NCBI GenBank assembly: GCA_031288475.1
Contig: JAITRJ010000034.1
Location: forward strand, 34,208 to 98,207
Source: Helicobacteraceae bacterium
GTDB lineage: Bacteria > Campylobacterota > Campylobacteria > Campylobacterales > SZUA-545
Direction: 5' to 3'
DNA: 64,000 bases
Numbering within the stretch: the stretch's first letter is position 1; each line of letters starts with the position of its first letter. Below, in pieces: positions 18,048 through 27,581 of this stretch. Below the pieces are notes generated by a model that was not told the DNA's origin, searched no databases, and saw only the letters and a program-made list of their open reading frames with translations. A program made the position numbers and the translations under genes.

Positions 18048-18590
18048 TCACATATATTTTGACCAGTTTGTCCCGCGCTCTTTCGCGTAAACTTTGTGCG
18101 GCAGCGCAAGAATGTTAAATTCCCGCGGCAGATCGGGGCTTGGAAAAACCCGCCATTGCAACGGCAATTTTTGAGAAAGCTTAGTCGATAGTGTCTTCGC
18201 TATGTTGTAACCCTCAAGAAGCGGCGTATGGCCCTTGTGAATATAAACATGCAGATGCCCGATCGTGGCGCTTTCAAACGCGGTGAAGTTCAAAAAGCCC
18301 TCTTCCCTCAGCATCAGCTGCGCGCGATGGTAAAAGCGCACGGTGTCGATGCCGTTGAAATCAAAAACGATGTTCTCCACAAAGTCGCCCTCAAGGATCA
18401 GATCGTGCGCGATTACGGCTTTATTAGAAAAGTGCTCGTTCATCACGGCAGAGCTTAACGTCTGATCGACGCGCTCAAAGCGATCAAACAGCGTCCTGCC
18501 GCGAAAACTTATCTGCCTCCCCTTGGAACTTTTCGTAAAGTAGTGCGAGGTCGCCATTTTAATAAGCTGCAGTTCCATTTGGGCGATCAC
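18048..18590 (-). CDS. DUF1882 protein, Campylobacterota-specific
   Basis: A 180-residue soluble protein beginning ELQLIKMATSHYF, a pattern I associate with DUF1882, a small family restricted to Campylobacterota and normally encoded right after glyA. No catalytic motif is evident. The GTG at 18590 has AAGGAG 8 nt upstream; an ATG four codons on is an alternative. Its fixed place between glyA and the SPOR gene is the best clue to identity. Function is unknown. Confidence 0.8.
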   Translation of the reverse strand: MIAQMELQLIKMATSHYFTKSSKGRQISFRGRTLFDRFERVDQTLSSAVMNEHFSNKAVIAHDLILEGDFVENIVFDFNGIDTVRFYHRAQLMLREEGFLNFTAFESATIGHLHVYIHKGHTPLLEGYNIAKTLSTKLSQKLPLQWRVFPSPDLPREFNILALPHKVYAKERGTNWSKYM

Positions 18591-18592
18591 GC

Positions 18593-19849
18593 TTACTGCT
18601 CCTTAAAAGTCGCTTCGCCATATGCAGGAAATCTGGCGGAAAGCGCTTTGATCTCTTCATGCACTGTCCTATGCTTGCCTGCACCGGCTATGTCGTCTAA
18701 CACGTCGGCGATTTTTTCACCAATAAATTTAAACTCTTCCTCCTTAAAACCTCTGCTTGTAAGAGCGGGTGATCCCAGTCTGATCCCGCTGGTGACAAAG
18801 GGACTTCTCACCTCGCCCGGCACAGTGTTTTTATTGACGCAGATGCCACTGTTTAAGAGCGCGTTCTCGGCGTCCCCACCGGAAAACTCCCTATCCAGAA
18901 AGCTCATCAGAATAAGATGGTTTTCCGTCTGACCGCCAACCACTTTATAGCCTCTTTCCCGCACCGCTTCGGCCAAAGCTCTGATGTTAGCTTTAATCTG
19001 TCTCGCGTATATCTTCCATTCCGGCTTGAGGTTGTAGCTGAAACCTACTGCCTTCGCCGCGATTATGTGCATAAGCGCCCCCCCCTGCACTCCAGGGAAG
19101 ACCGCCTTGTCGATCTTTTTCGCAAGATCCTCGTCATTGGTGAGAATCACGCCGCCGCGCGTACCTCGAAGGGTTTTATGCGTCGTGGTGGTAACGATGT
19201 GGGCGTAAGGAAATGGGTTTGGATACTCGTCCGCCACGATTAGCCCCGCCACATGCGCCACGTCGGCGAATAAAAACGCTTTTACCTCGTCGGCGATCTC
19301 CCTGAACTTTGCGAAATCAAGCCGCTTGGAATAGGCGCTGAACCCCGCGACGATTACCTTCGGTTTCACGATGCGCGCCGCTTTGGCAAGTTCTTCGTAA
19401 TCGATCTCGCCTTCGCTGTTTACGCCATAGGCAAAGCTGCGGTAGTTCTGACCAGTGAAGCTTGCCTTCGCCCCGTGGGTCAGATGCCCGCCGTGACTTA
19501 GTCCCATACCCAGAATCTTGTCGTACGGCTCGATCAGCGCGGCGTAAACAGCGGCGTTCGCAGAGCTGCCGGAATGCGGCTGGACGTTGGCAAAAGCGCA
19601 GCCAAAGAGCTTTTTAGCGCGATCGATCGCTATCTGCTCCACCTCATCAACATAGGCGCAACCGCCGTAGTAGCGCCTCTTTGGATAGCCTTCGGCGTAT
19701 TTGTTGGTAAGGACGCTGCCCGCCGCCTGCATCACCGCCGGAAAGGTATAGTTCTCACTCGCGATCAGCTCCAGATGCTCGTTCTGACGCGCCAGTTCCT
19801 TTTCAATCCAGCCGTATATCTCTCTATCTTCTGTTTCCAAATAATTCAA
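18593..19849 (-). CDS. glyA: Serine hydroxymethyltransferase
   Basis: GlyA interconverts serine and glycine with tetrahydrofolate using PLP. The 418-residue protein has [15 protein letters not shown] near the start, [13 protein letters not shown], the segment DVAHVAGLI, and the PLP-lysine motif [15 protein letters not shown]. Length is standard. A run of eight G on the coding strand (19078-19085) encodes part of VQGGALM. It overlaps lysS by 4 bp and is followed by the DUF1882 gene. Confidence 0.96.
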   Translation of the reverse strand: MNYLETEDREIYGWIEKELARQNEHLELIASENYTFPAVMQAAGSVLTNKYAEGYPKRRYYGGCAYVDEVEQIAIDRAKKLFGCAFANVQPHSGSSANAAVYAALIEPYDKILGMGLSHGGHLTHGAKASFTGQNYRSFAYGVNSEGEIDYEELAKAARIVKPKVIVAGFSAYSKRLDFAKFREIADEVKAFLFADVAHVAGLIVADEYPNPFPYAHIVTTTTHKTLRGTRGGVILTNDEDLAKKIDKAVFPGVQGGALMHIIAAKAVGFSYNLKPEWKIYARQIKANIRALAEAVRERGYKVVGGQTENHLILMSFLDREFSGGDAENALLNSGICVNKNTVPGEVRSPFVTSGIRLGSPALTSRGFKEEEFKFIGEKIADVLDDIAGAGKHRTVHEEIKALSARFPAYGEATFKEQ

Positions 19850-21342
19850 TTTTTATCTCCTTCCCCTGTTGGACGCATCGCAGGAAAGAGGAGTACGTCT
19901 CTGATCGTTTCGCTGCCGGTCAGGATCATAGCGAGCCGATCGATGCCGATCCCCTCCCCCGCCGCTGGCGGCATTCCGTAGCTAAGCGCCGTAATATAAT
20001 CCTCATCCATAAACATTCCCTCGTCGTTGCCTCCCTCTTTTTCTTTTACCTGTTCCTTAAAACGGTTGTACTGATCGATCGGATCGTTCAACTCACTGAA
20101 TCCGTTCGCTATCTCGTAGCCGCCGATAAAAAGTTCGAAACGATCGGCGAGAGCGGGATTGCGATCGTTTCTTCGCGCCAGAGGGGATATCTCGATCGGA
20201 AAGTCCGTAATAAATACGGGCGCTATGAGATTCTCCTCCACCAAACGATCGAACAGCCCGCCCTTGATCCTGCCGATCGTGTCGCTCTCCTTCACCGCTA
20301 TTCGCAGATCAAGCGCGATCCGTTTTAGCGCAACCGCATCGTTAAGATCACCCTCCGATATACCGCCAATCTCAATCAGAGCCCGATCATAACTATAACG
20401 CTTAAACGGGACGCTGAGATCAATATCTCTGCCTTTGAAACAGACGGTTTTTACCCCCAAATCCCTCGTCAGTTCGGCAAACAGTTTTTCAGTCAGCACA
20501 ATCAAATCGCTGCAAGTGTGATACGCCCAATAAAACTCGATCATCGTAAATTCGGGATTATGCGTTGAATCCATTCCCTCGTTTCTGAAACAGCGGTTTA
20601 TTTCATAGACTGCCTCAAATCCGCCCACGATCAATCTTTTTAAGTACAGCTCTGGCGCGATCCGCAGAAACCTGTCAACGTTCAGCGCGTTGTGATGCGT
20701 GATGAACGGCCTGGCGTTTGCGCCCCCTGGAATCGGGTGCAGCATAGGCGTTTCCACCTCAACAAAGCCGTTTTTCTCAAAAAAATTTCGTACGCTTGAT
20801 ATAAGCCTGCTGCGATAGATAAAGTTTTCCAGCACGCCTTCGTTCATTATAAGATCTAGATATCGCTGACGGCTTCGTGACTCAATATCCTGAATACCAT
20901 GAAATTTTTCCGGTAGCGGACGAATCGATTTGGTCAGCACTTTCAATGTTTTTATATGCAGCGTCAGTTCGCCCGTTTTGGTTAAGAAACCGTAACCCGC
21001 CGCTTCGATGATATCACCAACCTCTATGATCTTTTTCAGATCGTCGTAACGGCTTCCAAGTTCCGCCTGACTGATATAGAGCTGGAGCGAACCGCTCTGA
21101 TCGGATATCTGAGCGAAAGAAACCTTGCCCATCACGCGAAGCAGCTTCAGCCGTCCCACGATGCTCACAACGCGGTTCTCATTCCTCTCGGCGCCACTTA
21201 GCAAATCAGCGTGTGTTTCACGGAATTGCGCCAAACTCATATCGCGGCGCACATCGTTATCAAACGGATTTTCGCCCAGTTCTCTCAGCTTGTTGAGCTT
21301 GCCTATTCTACCTTCTACATAGCTGTTTAAATCTGGTATCAA
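19846..21342 (-). CDS. lysS: Lysyl-tRNA synthetase (class II)
   Basis: LysS charges tRNA-Lys. The 498-residue protein has an N-terminal OB-fold anticodon-binding domain ([21 protein letters not shown]). The class II catalytic core shows motif 2 ([20 protein letters not shown]) and motif 3 ([13 protein letters not shown]). I place the start at the TTG (TTGA overlap with the fur stop), preceded by AAGG. An ATG at 21354 would add four residues, and longer readings lie inside fur. Gene order cvpA-fur-lysS-glyA is characteristic of Campylobacterales. Confidence 0.93.
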   Translation of the reverse strand: MIPDLNSYVEGRIGKLNKLRELGENPFDNDVRRDMSLAQFRETHADLLSGAERNENRVVSIVGRLKLLRVMGKVSFAQISDQSGSLQLYISQAELGSRYDDLKKIIEVGDIIEAAGYGFLTKTGELTLHIKTLKVLTKSIRPLPEKFHGIQDIESRSRQRYLDLIMNEGVLENFIYRSRLISSVRNFFEKNGFVEVETPMLHPIPGGANARPFITHHNALNVDRFLRIAPELYLKRLIVGGFEAVYEINRCFRNEGMDSTHNPEFTMIEFYWAYHTCSDLIVLTEKLFAELTRDLGVKTVCFKGRDIDLSVPFKRYSYDRALIEIGGISEGDLNDAVALKRIALDLRIAVKESDTIGRIKGGLFDRLVEENLIAPVFITDFPIEISPLARRNDRNPALADRFELFIGGYEIANGFSELNDPIDQYNRFKEQVKEKEGGNDEGMFMDEDYITALSYGMPPAAGEGIGIDRLAMILTGSETIRDVLLFPAMRPTGEGDKN

Positions 21343-21782
21343 CTCGCAACCTTGTTGCATTCTTCGCATACACCGTGAATTTGAAGTATATGCCATTTTA
21401 TAATGAAATTGTGATTATTTGCGATAACAGACTGCCGTTCTTCGATTTTATCATCAGTAAATTCGATCATCTTGCGGCATTTATCGCATATCATATGATC
21501 GTGATGCTCTTTGATGCCAAATTCATACTTCTTGCCGTCTACGCCGAAACTGATACTTGTAATGATTTTTTCGATCTCCAAAAGAGCAAGCGTTCTGTAT
21601 ATAGTGGCGATACCGATTTTCGGTTCTTTAATCTTGTTGCGGAGGTCTTCCGGCGTGAAATGTCCTTTGCTGTTGTAGCAAAATCGCAGAATAGCCTCTC
21701 TTTGCGTTGTGAATTTAAGCGAGTTGCTTTTCAATATTTCTTTGAATCGAGACAAAAGCTTGGGATATGAAACAGTTTTCAT
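21339..21782 (-). CDS. fur: Ferric uptake regulator Fur
   Basis: A 147-residue iron-responsive repressor. The winged helix includes LKFTTQREAILRFCYNSKGHFTPEDL and IGIATIYRTLALLE. The regulatory half has the metal-site run EHHDHMICDKC and a second CxxC (CEEC) at the C-terminus. Its position before lysS is the canonical fur locus of Campylobacter. It is coupled to cvpA (4-bp overlap) and to lysS. Confidence 0.93.
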   Translation of the reverse strand: MKTVSYPKLLSRFKEILKSNSLKFTTQREAILRFCYNSKGHFTPEDLRNKIKEPKIGIATIYRTLALLEIEKIITSISFGVDGKKYEFGIKEHHDHMICDKCRKMIEFTDDKIEERQSVIANNHNFIIKWHILQIHGVCEECNKVAS

Positions 21783-22438
21783 CCTGAACTCTCCTCGCTG
21801 GTGTTTTCTTCAAGCTCTTCAAGAATTTCCTGCACCTTCGCGGCGCTTTCCTCTACCTTCTCTTTAATCTCCTGCGTCTTTTCGATTACCCTAACGGTTC
21901 CCTCTTCCACTTTCTGTTCAAGCTTTTGAAGCGTTTTTTGCGCGTCATACTTAAAGAGAAGCGAACCTACCTTTTTAAGCGCCGGATACATAAAGCTGCT
22001 GTCGAACTTCCTATCCATCCAGCCGCCGACGCTGTTATTGAGGCTAAAAGCGTAAAAGATGACGGAAAAGATGAAAAACACCTTGAATGTTCCAATAAAA
22101 AATCCGCACAGACGATCGATGATGAGCGCTTTTTTGCGTATTTCACCGCTTTGTCTGGCGCGTATGAAATGCGCTATCAGATAGCCCAGCAGAAAACAAA
22201 CGCCCCAGCAAACCGCAAAAAGCAGGACAAAGCCGGTAAGCTGCATAACCCCCGCGGAGAAAGAGAGGTTAAAGTATTCCACCGCCCATCTGCCAACGGA
22301 CATTCCGAGTCTTGAACCTAAAACGATGCCCAGTACAACGCCTACGAGAGAAAAAGCCTCCCTGATCGCACCCCGTAAAAAGCCCCGTACCCCTAAAACT
22401 GCGATCAGAATAAGAACGATTATGTCCAGCGCGCTCAA
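21779..22438 (-). CDS. cvpA: CvpA-family membrane protein
   Basis: The 219-residue protein starts with a hydrophobic helix and the CvpA hallmark LGVRGFLRGAIREAFSLVGVVLG, followed by three further membrane segments to about residue 135. A Glu/Lys-rich C-terminal tail looks coiled-coil. CvpA proteins are inner-membrane proteins tied to envelope homeostasis; the exact role is not settled. It stands directly upstream of fur, overlapping by 4 bp. Confidence 0.85.
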   Translation of the reverse strand: MSALDIIVLILIAVLGVRGFLRGAIREAFSLVGVVLGIVLGSRLGMSVGRWAVEYFNLSFSAGVMQLTGFVLLFAVCWGVCFLLGYLIAHFIRARQSGEIRKKALIIDRLCGFFIGTFKVFFIFSVIFYAFSLNNSVGGWMDRKFDSSFMYPALKKVGSLLFKYDAQKTLQKLEQKVEEGTVRVIEKTQEIKEKVEESAAKVQEILEELEENTSEESSG

Positions 22439-22441
22439 CCG

Positions 22442-23401
22442 TCAATCCTCAATCACGTGAATCGCGTTTGTGCCGAGTTTCGGCAGCAGATCGAGCGTGT
22501 TCTCAGCTCTTCTGCAGAGCAAATCGACCGTGTCGGCGGCGCGGTGCGGGACGATAGCGGCGCTGATCGTTACGTTGACTACCTGATCGGCATAAACAAG
22601 CTTGCTTGCCTCTACGCGACTTCTGACTCTACCCGAAGCCACGTAAGCGCCCTGCTTGTCCATCCGATTGAACACTACGCAGAAGATCGATTCATAGCCC
22701 TGCTTTTTTTCGTCGTAACGATAAATGCGGTTGTCGCTTCTAATCGTCGCCTGAAGGCTTTTTGCCATAAAGAGCAGGACCTTCTCCATAACGACATATC
22801 CAAAATGATCCTTAAGCTGTTCATAGTTATCTATCGTAAACATAGCGATCCACAGATCGAGATTGCGATTGTGTCCCGCTTCCAGAATCTGCTCCAGATG
22901 CCGCCTCAGAAACGTCGAGGTGCGTAATCTCGTAAGAGGATCGACAAAACTGTTCATCTCGATCTTTTCAAGATCGTTCTCCAGCTTCAAAATTGTGCTT
23001 TCGGCCTTTTTAATCTCGCTCGTAAGCCCTATGTACTGCGCTCGAAGCTCATCGACGATCGAAACCGGCACGAGCTGATCCGATTCAAGCGTCGCGAGAT
23101 CCAACGTGGCGCCTTGACTGCTCATAATCTCCCTTAGTTTTATTGTTGTTTCGGAGTACTCACGCAGCGAGCTGTGAGCGAAGTATATGGACTCTTCCAG
23201 ACTTTTGTTGACAGTTAAAATTTCCAATTGCTCCGCCCGCTTGCTAATCTCTTCCGCAATCTCCTTATCGCACTTCTTCACCAGATCGGCAAAAGCCTTC
23301 GAGTAGTAACACGGCAGCGCTGGAGTGTTGGTTTTTTCCAGAAGCTCAAGCGTCTCCCTTGATATCCTTTTGACGTTTTCCTCAAGATCGCTTAGCACCA
23401 T
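22442..23401 (-). CDS. Degenerate GGDEF-domain protein lacking the catalytic motif
   Basis: The 319-residue protein has an N-terminal helical, coiled-coil-rich region (to ~165) and a C-terminal domain with the GGDEF fold pattern: DPLTRLRTSTFLRRHLE, IAMFTIDNYEQLKDHFGYVVMEKVLLFMA and VTISAAIV. Where RYGGDEF should stand it reads RYDEKKQGYESIF, so it should not make cyclic di-GMP and may bind nucleotide or act as a scaffold. The ATG at 23401 has GAGG upstream. It is the first gene of the run leading into cvpA-fur. Confidence 0.75.
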   Translation of the reverse strand: MVLSDLEENVKRISRETLELLEKTNTPALPCYYSKAFADLVKKCDKEIAEEISKRAEQLEILTVNKSLEESIYFAHSSLREYSETTIKLREIMSSQGATLDLATLESDQLVPVSIVDELRAQYIGLTSEIKKAESTILKLENDLEKIEMNSFVDPLTRLRTSTFLRRHLEQILEAGHNRNLDLWIAMFTIDNYEQLKDHFGYVVMEKVLLFMAKSLQATIRSDNRIYRYDEKKQGYESIFCVVFNRMDKQGAYVASGRVRSRVEASKLVYADQVVNVTISAAIVPHRAADTVDLLCRRAENTLDLLPKLGTNAIHVIED

Positions 23402-23435
23402 TTGTCGCCTCAATTATTTGGATATAGTTAAGGCA

Positions 23436-23468
23436 ATTATACTCTCCAAAGCCCTTAGCCTCTATAAT
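23436..23468. promoter_or_regulatory. Divergent promoter pair
   Basis: TATAAT occurs on the plus strand at 23463-23468, only 6 nt before the mqnC start at 23475. It also occurs on the minus strand at 23436-23441, about 35 nt before the GGDEF-like gene. Neither has an obvious -35 box. If the plus-strand box is used, the mqnC transcript would start close to its start codon and be nearly leaderless. Confidence 0.4.
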
Positions 23469-23474
23469 TGATCG

Positions 23475-24527
23475 ATGAGTAAACGGATTGGCAATCAAGA
23501 GGCGCTGGAACTTTTAGAGGGCGGCTCGCTTCTGGAGATAGGCTCCATAGCGCTGGAGAAGAAGCGTGAAAAGCACGGCGGGCGCGAAACGACTTTCGTG
23601 ATTGACCGCAATATCAACTACACCAATATATGTCATATCGGCTGTAAATTCTGCGCTTTTCACAAAAGCATTAACGAAGATGGCGGCTATATCCTGCCCT
23701 ATGAGACGATCGATCAAAAGATCAAGGAACTGCTCGCGATCGGCGGAACGCAGATACTTTTTCAAGGCGGCGTTCATCCAAATCTGGATATTAATTACTA
23801 CGCCGATCTGGTAAGCCATATACGGGGAGAATTCCCCGCGATCGACATTCACGGCTTCTCAGCGGTGGAAATCGCCTACATCGCCAAAAAAAGCGGTGTC
23901 GCCACAATTGAGGTGTTAAGACAGCTCAATGAGCGCGGAATGGAGTCTATGCCTGGCGCGGGGGCGGAGATTTTAAGCGATCGGGTGCGCTCTTTTGTCA
24001 GTCCAAGAAAGGTGAGCAAAGAGGAGTGGCTGAGAATCCACAAAGAGGCGCACTCGCTCGAAATGACCACGAGCGCTACGATGGTATTCGGGCTTGGAGA
24101 GAGCAATCGGGAGATTATTGAGCATTTGGAATGCCTGCGCGTTTTGCAGGACGAAACGGGAGGATTCACCGCCTTTATACTCTGGAGCTATCAGCCAGAC
24201 TTCACGCCGCTGCAAAAGATCCGTCCTGATCTGATCAGGCAAAGTTCCAATCGTTATCTGCGCCTCCTGGCGCTTTCACGCGTCTACCTGGATAACTTTC
24301 AGAACATCCAGTCAAGCTGGGTTACGCAGGGCAGTTACATCGGACAGCTTGCGCTCCGCTTCGGCGCGAACGATCTTGGCAGTACAATGATGGAAGAGAA
24401 TGTTGTGGCGGCGACGGGCTGCTCGCACTCAATGGCAACGGACGAAATGGTCGCGCTGATCAAAGGGGTGGGTGAGATACCCGTTCAGCGAAATACCCGC
24501 TATAAACATATAAGGAGATTTGCGTGA
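23475..24527 (+). CDS. mqnC: Cyclic dehypoxanthinyl futalosine synthase (radical SAM)
   Basis: MqnC cyclises dehypoxanthine futalosine in the futalosine route to menaquinone. The 350-residue protein has the radical-SAM cluster motif CHIGCKFC (Cys53, Cys57, Cys60) after DRNINYTN, the SAM-binding segment LFQGGVHPNLDI, and the C-terminal LDNFQNIQSSWVTQG and FGANDLGSTMMEENVV, which are specific to MqnC among its relatives. The stop overlaps the next gene by 4 bp. The UbiD-type decarboxylase at 31757 may act later in the same pathway. Confidence 0.93.
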   Translation: MSKRIGNQEALELLEGGSLLEIGSIALEKKREKHGGRETTFVIDRNINYTNICHIGCKFCAFHKSINEDGGYILPYETIDQKIKELLAIGGTQILFQGGVHPNLDINYYADLVSHIRGEFPAIDIHGFSAVEIAYIAKKSGVATIEVLRQLNERGMESMPGAGAEILSDRVRSFVSPRKVSKEEWLRIHKEAHSLEMTTSATMVFGLGESNREIIEHLECLRVLQDETGGFTAFILWSYQPDFTPLQKIRPDLIRQSSNRYLRLLALSRVYLDNFQNIQSSWVTQGSYIGQLALRFGANDLGSTMMEENVVAATGCSHSMATDEMVALIKGVGEIPVQRNTRYKHIRRFA

Positions 24528-25810
24528 TACGCGCTCTTTTCGCGGTACTTTTACTTCAAGGAATATTAATGGCAATCATAATCGACTCTGCCCAGGACAG
24601 GCCGCTTCTTCTTGAAAGCGATCATAAGCTGCCAATCGTCTATATGCAGATTGTTTTCCTCGGCAGCGGCTCTATAAGCGATGGTAATCTCGCCGGACTC
24701 GCCTCCCTGAGCGCCGATCTGCTGGAGGAGGGAACGAAAAAACTCGGCGTCATCGCCTTTGCCGAAAAGCTGGAAGAGCGGGCGATCCGCTTTGGCGTCA
24801 ACGTCGGGCGGGAGACGCTAAGTATCGATCTAAGCTCGCTGAAAGCGCAGTTTGGCGAGGGTTTCGATCTGCTCAAAAGCCTCTTAGCCGATCCTAACCT
24901 CACCGAAAAGACCCTCGTCAAAATAAAAGAACAGGCGATCGGCGAACTTAGCCGTAAACAAAGCGATTTTGACTATGTGGCAGAGGAGGGGCTGAGAGAA
25001 CTTCTGTTTGAGGGAAGCGCTCTGGCGTTGCCAACGACGGGGACAGCAGAGAGTATAGCCCAAATCAAGCTGGAAAACATCAGGCGGTTTTTGAAAACGG
25101 CGATCGCGCGCGATCGCGCCGTTGTGCTTTTTGGCGGCGACATCACTCTGGAAGAGGCAAAGCAATATGCCAATTCCGTACTTACAACGCTTCCACATGG
25201 CAGCGTTAAAGAGATCAAGTTTATCGCCGCGGGCAACGCGGGCAGAGTGAAAACCGCTGTCAAAAACAGCGAACAGGCATATATTTATTTCGGCGCGCCC
25301 TTTGATATGCCCTTCGACAGCGAAGAATCCTACAAAGCTACGGTCGCTTCGTTTATTCTGGGCGGAAGCGGCTTCGGATCGCGGCTGATGGAGGAGATCA
25401 GGGTTAAGAGAGGGCTTGCCTACAGCGCCTATTCGTACACCTCGCTTGGGCAGACGAGCAGTACGTTCAAAGGGCATTTACAAACCAAGCTGGAGTCACA
25501 GGAAGAGGCAAAGAAGATCGTTTTGGCGGTGGTCAAAGAGTTTGTGCAAAAGGGCGCGACGCAAAAGGAGCTGGACGAGGCGAAACGGTTTCTGCTCGGT
25601 TCCGAGCCGTTGCGCAACGAAACAATGAACGGCCGGCTAAACCGCGCCTTTGGAGACTTTTACCGCAAAAAACCGATGGGCTGGAGCTCGGATCAGCTTC
25701 AAAAGATCGGGGAGCTTACGCTGAAAGAGCTTAACGACTTTATCGCGGCGCACTCAGAAATCCTGAATCTAAGTTTCTTTATCGTTACAAACAGGGCAAC
25801 CAGCCAATAG
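24524..25810 (+). CDS. M16-fold peptidase homologue without the HxxEH zinc motif
   Basis: The 428-residue protein has a signal peptide (RALFAVLLLQGILMA) and the two M16B domains. The N-terminal domain reads LAGLASLSADLLEEGT where active enzymes have HxxEH, so the zinc site is absent. The C-terminal domain keeps the RGLAYSAYSY signature. Related proteins pair with an active M16 subunit or act as chaperone-like partners. No active M16 partner is in the window. It is translationally coupled to mqnC and followed 1 bp later by recG. Confidence 0.82.
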   Translation: MIRALFAVLLLQGILMAIIIDSAQDRPLLLESDHKLPIVYMQIVFLGSGSISDGNLAGLASLSADLLEEGTKKLGVIAFAEKLEERAIRFGVNVGRETLSIDLSSLKAQFGEGFDLLKSLLADPNLTEKTLVKIKEQAIGELSRKQSDFDYVAEEGLRELLFEGSALALPTTGTAESIAQIKLENIRRFLKTAIARDRAVVLFGGDITLEEAKQYANSVLTTLPHGSVKEIKFIAAGNAGRVKTAVKNSEQAYIYFGAPFDMPFDSEESYKATVASFILGGSGFGSRLMEEIRVKRGLAYSAYSYTSLGQTSSTFKGHLQTKLESQEEAKKIVLAVVKEFVQKGATQKELDEAKRFLLGSEPLRNETMNGRLNRAFGDFYRKKPMGWSSDQLQKIGELTLKELNDFIAAHSEILNLSFFIVTNRATSQ

Positions 25811-25811
25811 A

Positions 25812-27581
25812 ATGTCAAACGCGATCGCCGCCGCACTCCTGATTCCCCGCGCGTGGCGCGATCTGCGGCTCAAACCATCTCCGGAGATTGACGCTTCATG
25901 CGCGACAAAAGCGCGGGTGATTCAGTGCAGAGAGTCGCCGAAAACCTTTATCGTACATCTCTTCTCGCTTACGTGGGGCGTTTATGTGAGCGCCGTTTAT
26001 TTTCACGCGAAAGGGTGGCAGAAGACGCAGTTTTCCACAGGCAGGGAGCTGATTCTTTTCGGCCTGACACGGCGCGGTATAGGCGGACTGGAAATGATTC
26101 AACCAATCGTTGTCTCTCAAACAGGCGCGATCTCCCCTGTGTATAAACGCAAAATGGCAAAGGAAGCGCTCTCTCTGATCTCCGTCGCCGCGCTTGAAAA
26201 GGAAGGACTGCCGCGCGATGTCGCTGAAACGCTCTGCAATCTGCACTTTCCCCAGACCATGCCGAATTTAAGCAGCCGTTCGGTCTCATACGCACTGAAA
26301 TTCGCCGAAATATTCAACTTTTTAAGGCAGCTTAACGCCAAAAAGCGCGATTTGCCGTCGCTGGCCCGGATAGAAGCCGATCCCGCGCCGTTTATCAGAA
26401 ACCTGCCGTTTTCCCTGACAGATGATCAGCTTGGCGCGATCGAGGATTGCAGGAACGATCTCGCAAAGCCGGTACAGGCGCGGCGGCTGATTGTGGGCGA
26501 CGTAGGCTGCGGCAAAACGGCGGTGATGCTCGCGGTGGCGTTTATGGCAAAAAAGGCGGTCATAATGGTGCCCACTACGCTGCTTGCCGCGCAGATATAC
26601 GAGGAGGCGGGAAAGCTGCTTAAAGACCTCCTCTCGATCTCGTTGGTAACGGCAGGCGCTGGAAGCAAAAGCGAGGGATTAAGCGCCGCCGATCTGCTGA
26701 TCGGAACGCACGCGCTCCTGCACCAAGTTCTGCCGCGGGTTCCATGCGTGATGATCGACGAACAGCACCGTTTTGGCACGAATCAGCGCAAGCTGCTTGG
26801 CGAGCTGACAAGCGGCAGGGGGGGGAAACCGCATATTTTTCAGTTCTCCGCAACGCCGATTCCGCGCACGCTAGCGATGATCGAAAGCGCGCTTCTTGAC
26901 ATCTCGACGATCAAAACGGCGCCATTTGTAAAACGGACGACGACAAAGGTGATCGATAAAGCGAGTTTCAAAGAGCTGATCGGGGCGATCAGGGACGAGA
27001 TCGCGGCGAATAACCAGGTGCTGATTGTATATCCGCTGATCGAAGCAAGCGGGGCAAACGAATATCAGAGTCTGGAAGAGGCACAGGGTTTCTGGTTTAA
27101 AAACTTTGAAAACGTCTATGTAACGCACGGGAAAGACAGAGAAAAAGAACGGATAATCCTCTCTTTCCGCGACAACGGAAGCATACTGCTTGCCACGACG
27201 GTGGTCGAAGTTGGGATCAATCTGCCGCGCCTTACGACCGTCGTAGTGGTGGGCGCGGAAAGGCTCGGTCTTGCCACACTGCACCAGCTTCGCGGCAGGG
27301 TCGGGCGCATGGGGCAGAACAGCCGCTGTTTTTTCTACACGAACCATATTCAAAACGAACGCCTGCGCGCCCTTGCTGAAACAATGGACGGCTTTGAGGT
27401 AGCAGAACTGGACCTGAAAAACAGAATGTGCGGCGATCTTTTAAGCGGCGAGTTTCAAAGCGGCGCGGCGTTTAACTATTTCGATCTGGCTGATGACGAG
27501 GAAATTTTGGCAGCGGCGAAAAAGAGAATCAGCCTTTGCCATACGCCTGAGCGTATGGCGGGCGCGGCTATTTCACATTGA
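25812..27581 (+). CDS. recG: ATP-dependent DNA helicase RecG (short form)
   Basis: RecG remodels stalled forks and Holliday junctions. Helicase motifs are clear: GDVGCGKTAVML (Walker A), DEQHRFGTNQR (motif II), FSATPIPRTLA, TTVVEVGINLP and HQLRGRVGRMGQ. At 589 residues it is about 100 shorter than the E. coli enzyme, with a reduced N-terminal wedge domain, as I would expect for Campylobacterota. A G8 run occurs at 26818-26825 inside the helicase core. It converges on hsp20 with a 14-bp overlap. Confidence 0.92.
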   Translation: MSNAIAAALLIPRAWRDLRLKPSPEIDASCATKARVIQCRESPKTFIVHLFSLTWGVYVSAVYFHAKGWQKTQFSTGRELILFGLTRRGIGGLEMIQPIVVSQTGAISPVYKRKMAKEALSLISVAALEKEGLPRDVAETLCNLHFPQTMPNLSSRSVSYALKFAEIFNFLRQLNAKKRDLPSLARIEADPAPFIRNLPFSLTDDQLGAIEDCRNDLAKPVQARRLIVGDVGCGKTAVMLAVAFMAKKAVIMVPTTLLAAQIYEEAGKLLKDLLSISLVTAGAGSKSEGLSAADLLIGTHALLHQVLPRVPCVMIDEQHRFGTNQRKLLGELTSGRGGKPHIFQFSATPIPRTLAMIESALLDISTIKTAPFVKRTTTKVIDKASFKELIGAIRDEIAANNQVLIVYPLIEASGANEYQSLEEAQGFWFKNFENVYVTHGKDREKERIILSFRDNGSILLATTVVEVGINLPRLTTVVVVGAERLGLATLHQLRGRVGRMGQNSRCFFYTNHIQNERLRALAETMDGFEVAELDLKNRMCGDLLSGEFQSGAAFNYFDLADDEEILAAAKKRISLCHTPERMAGAAISH

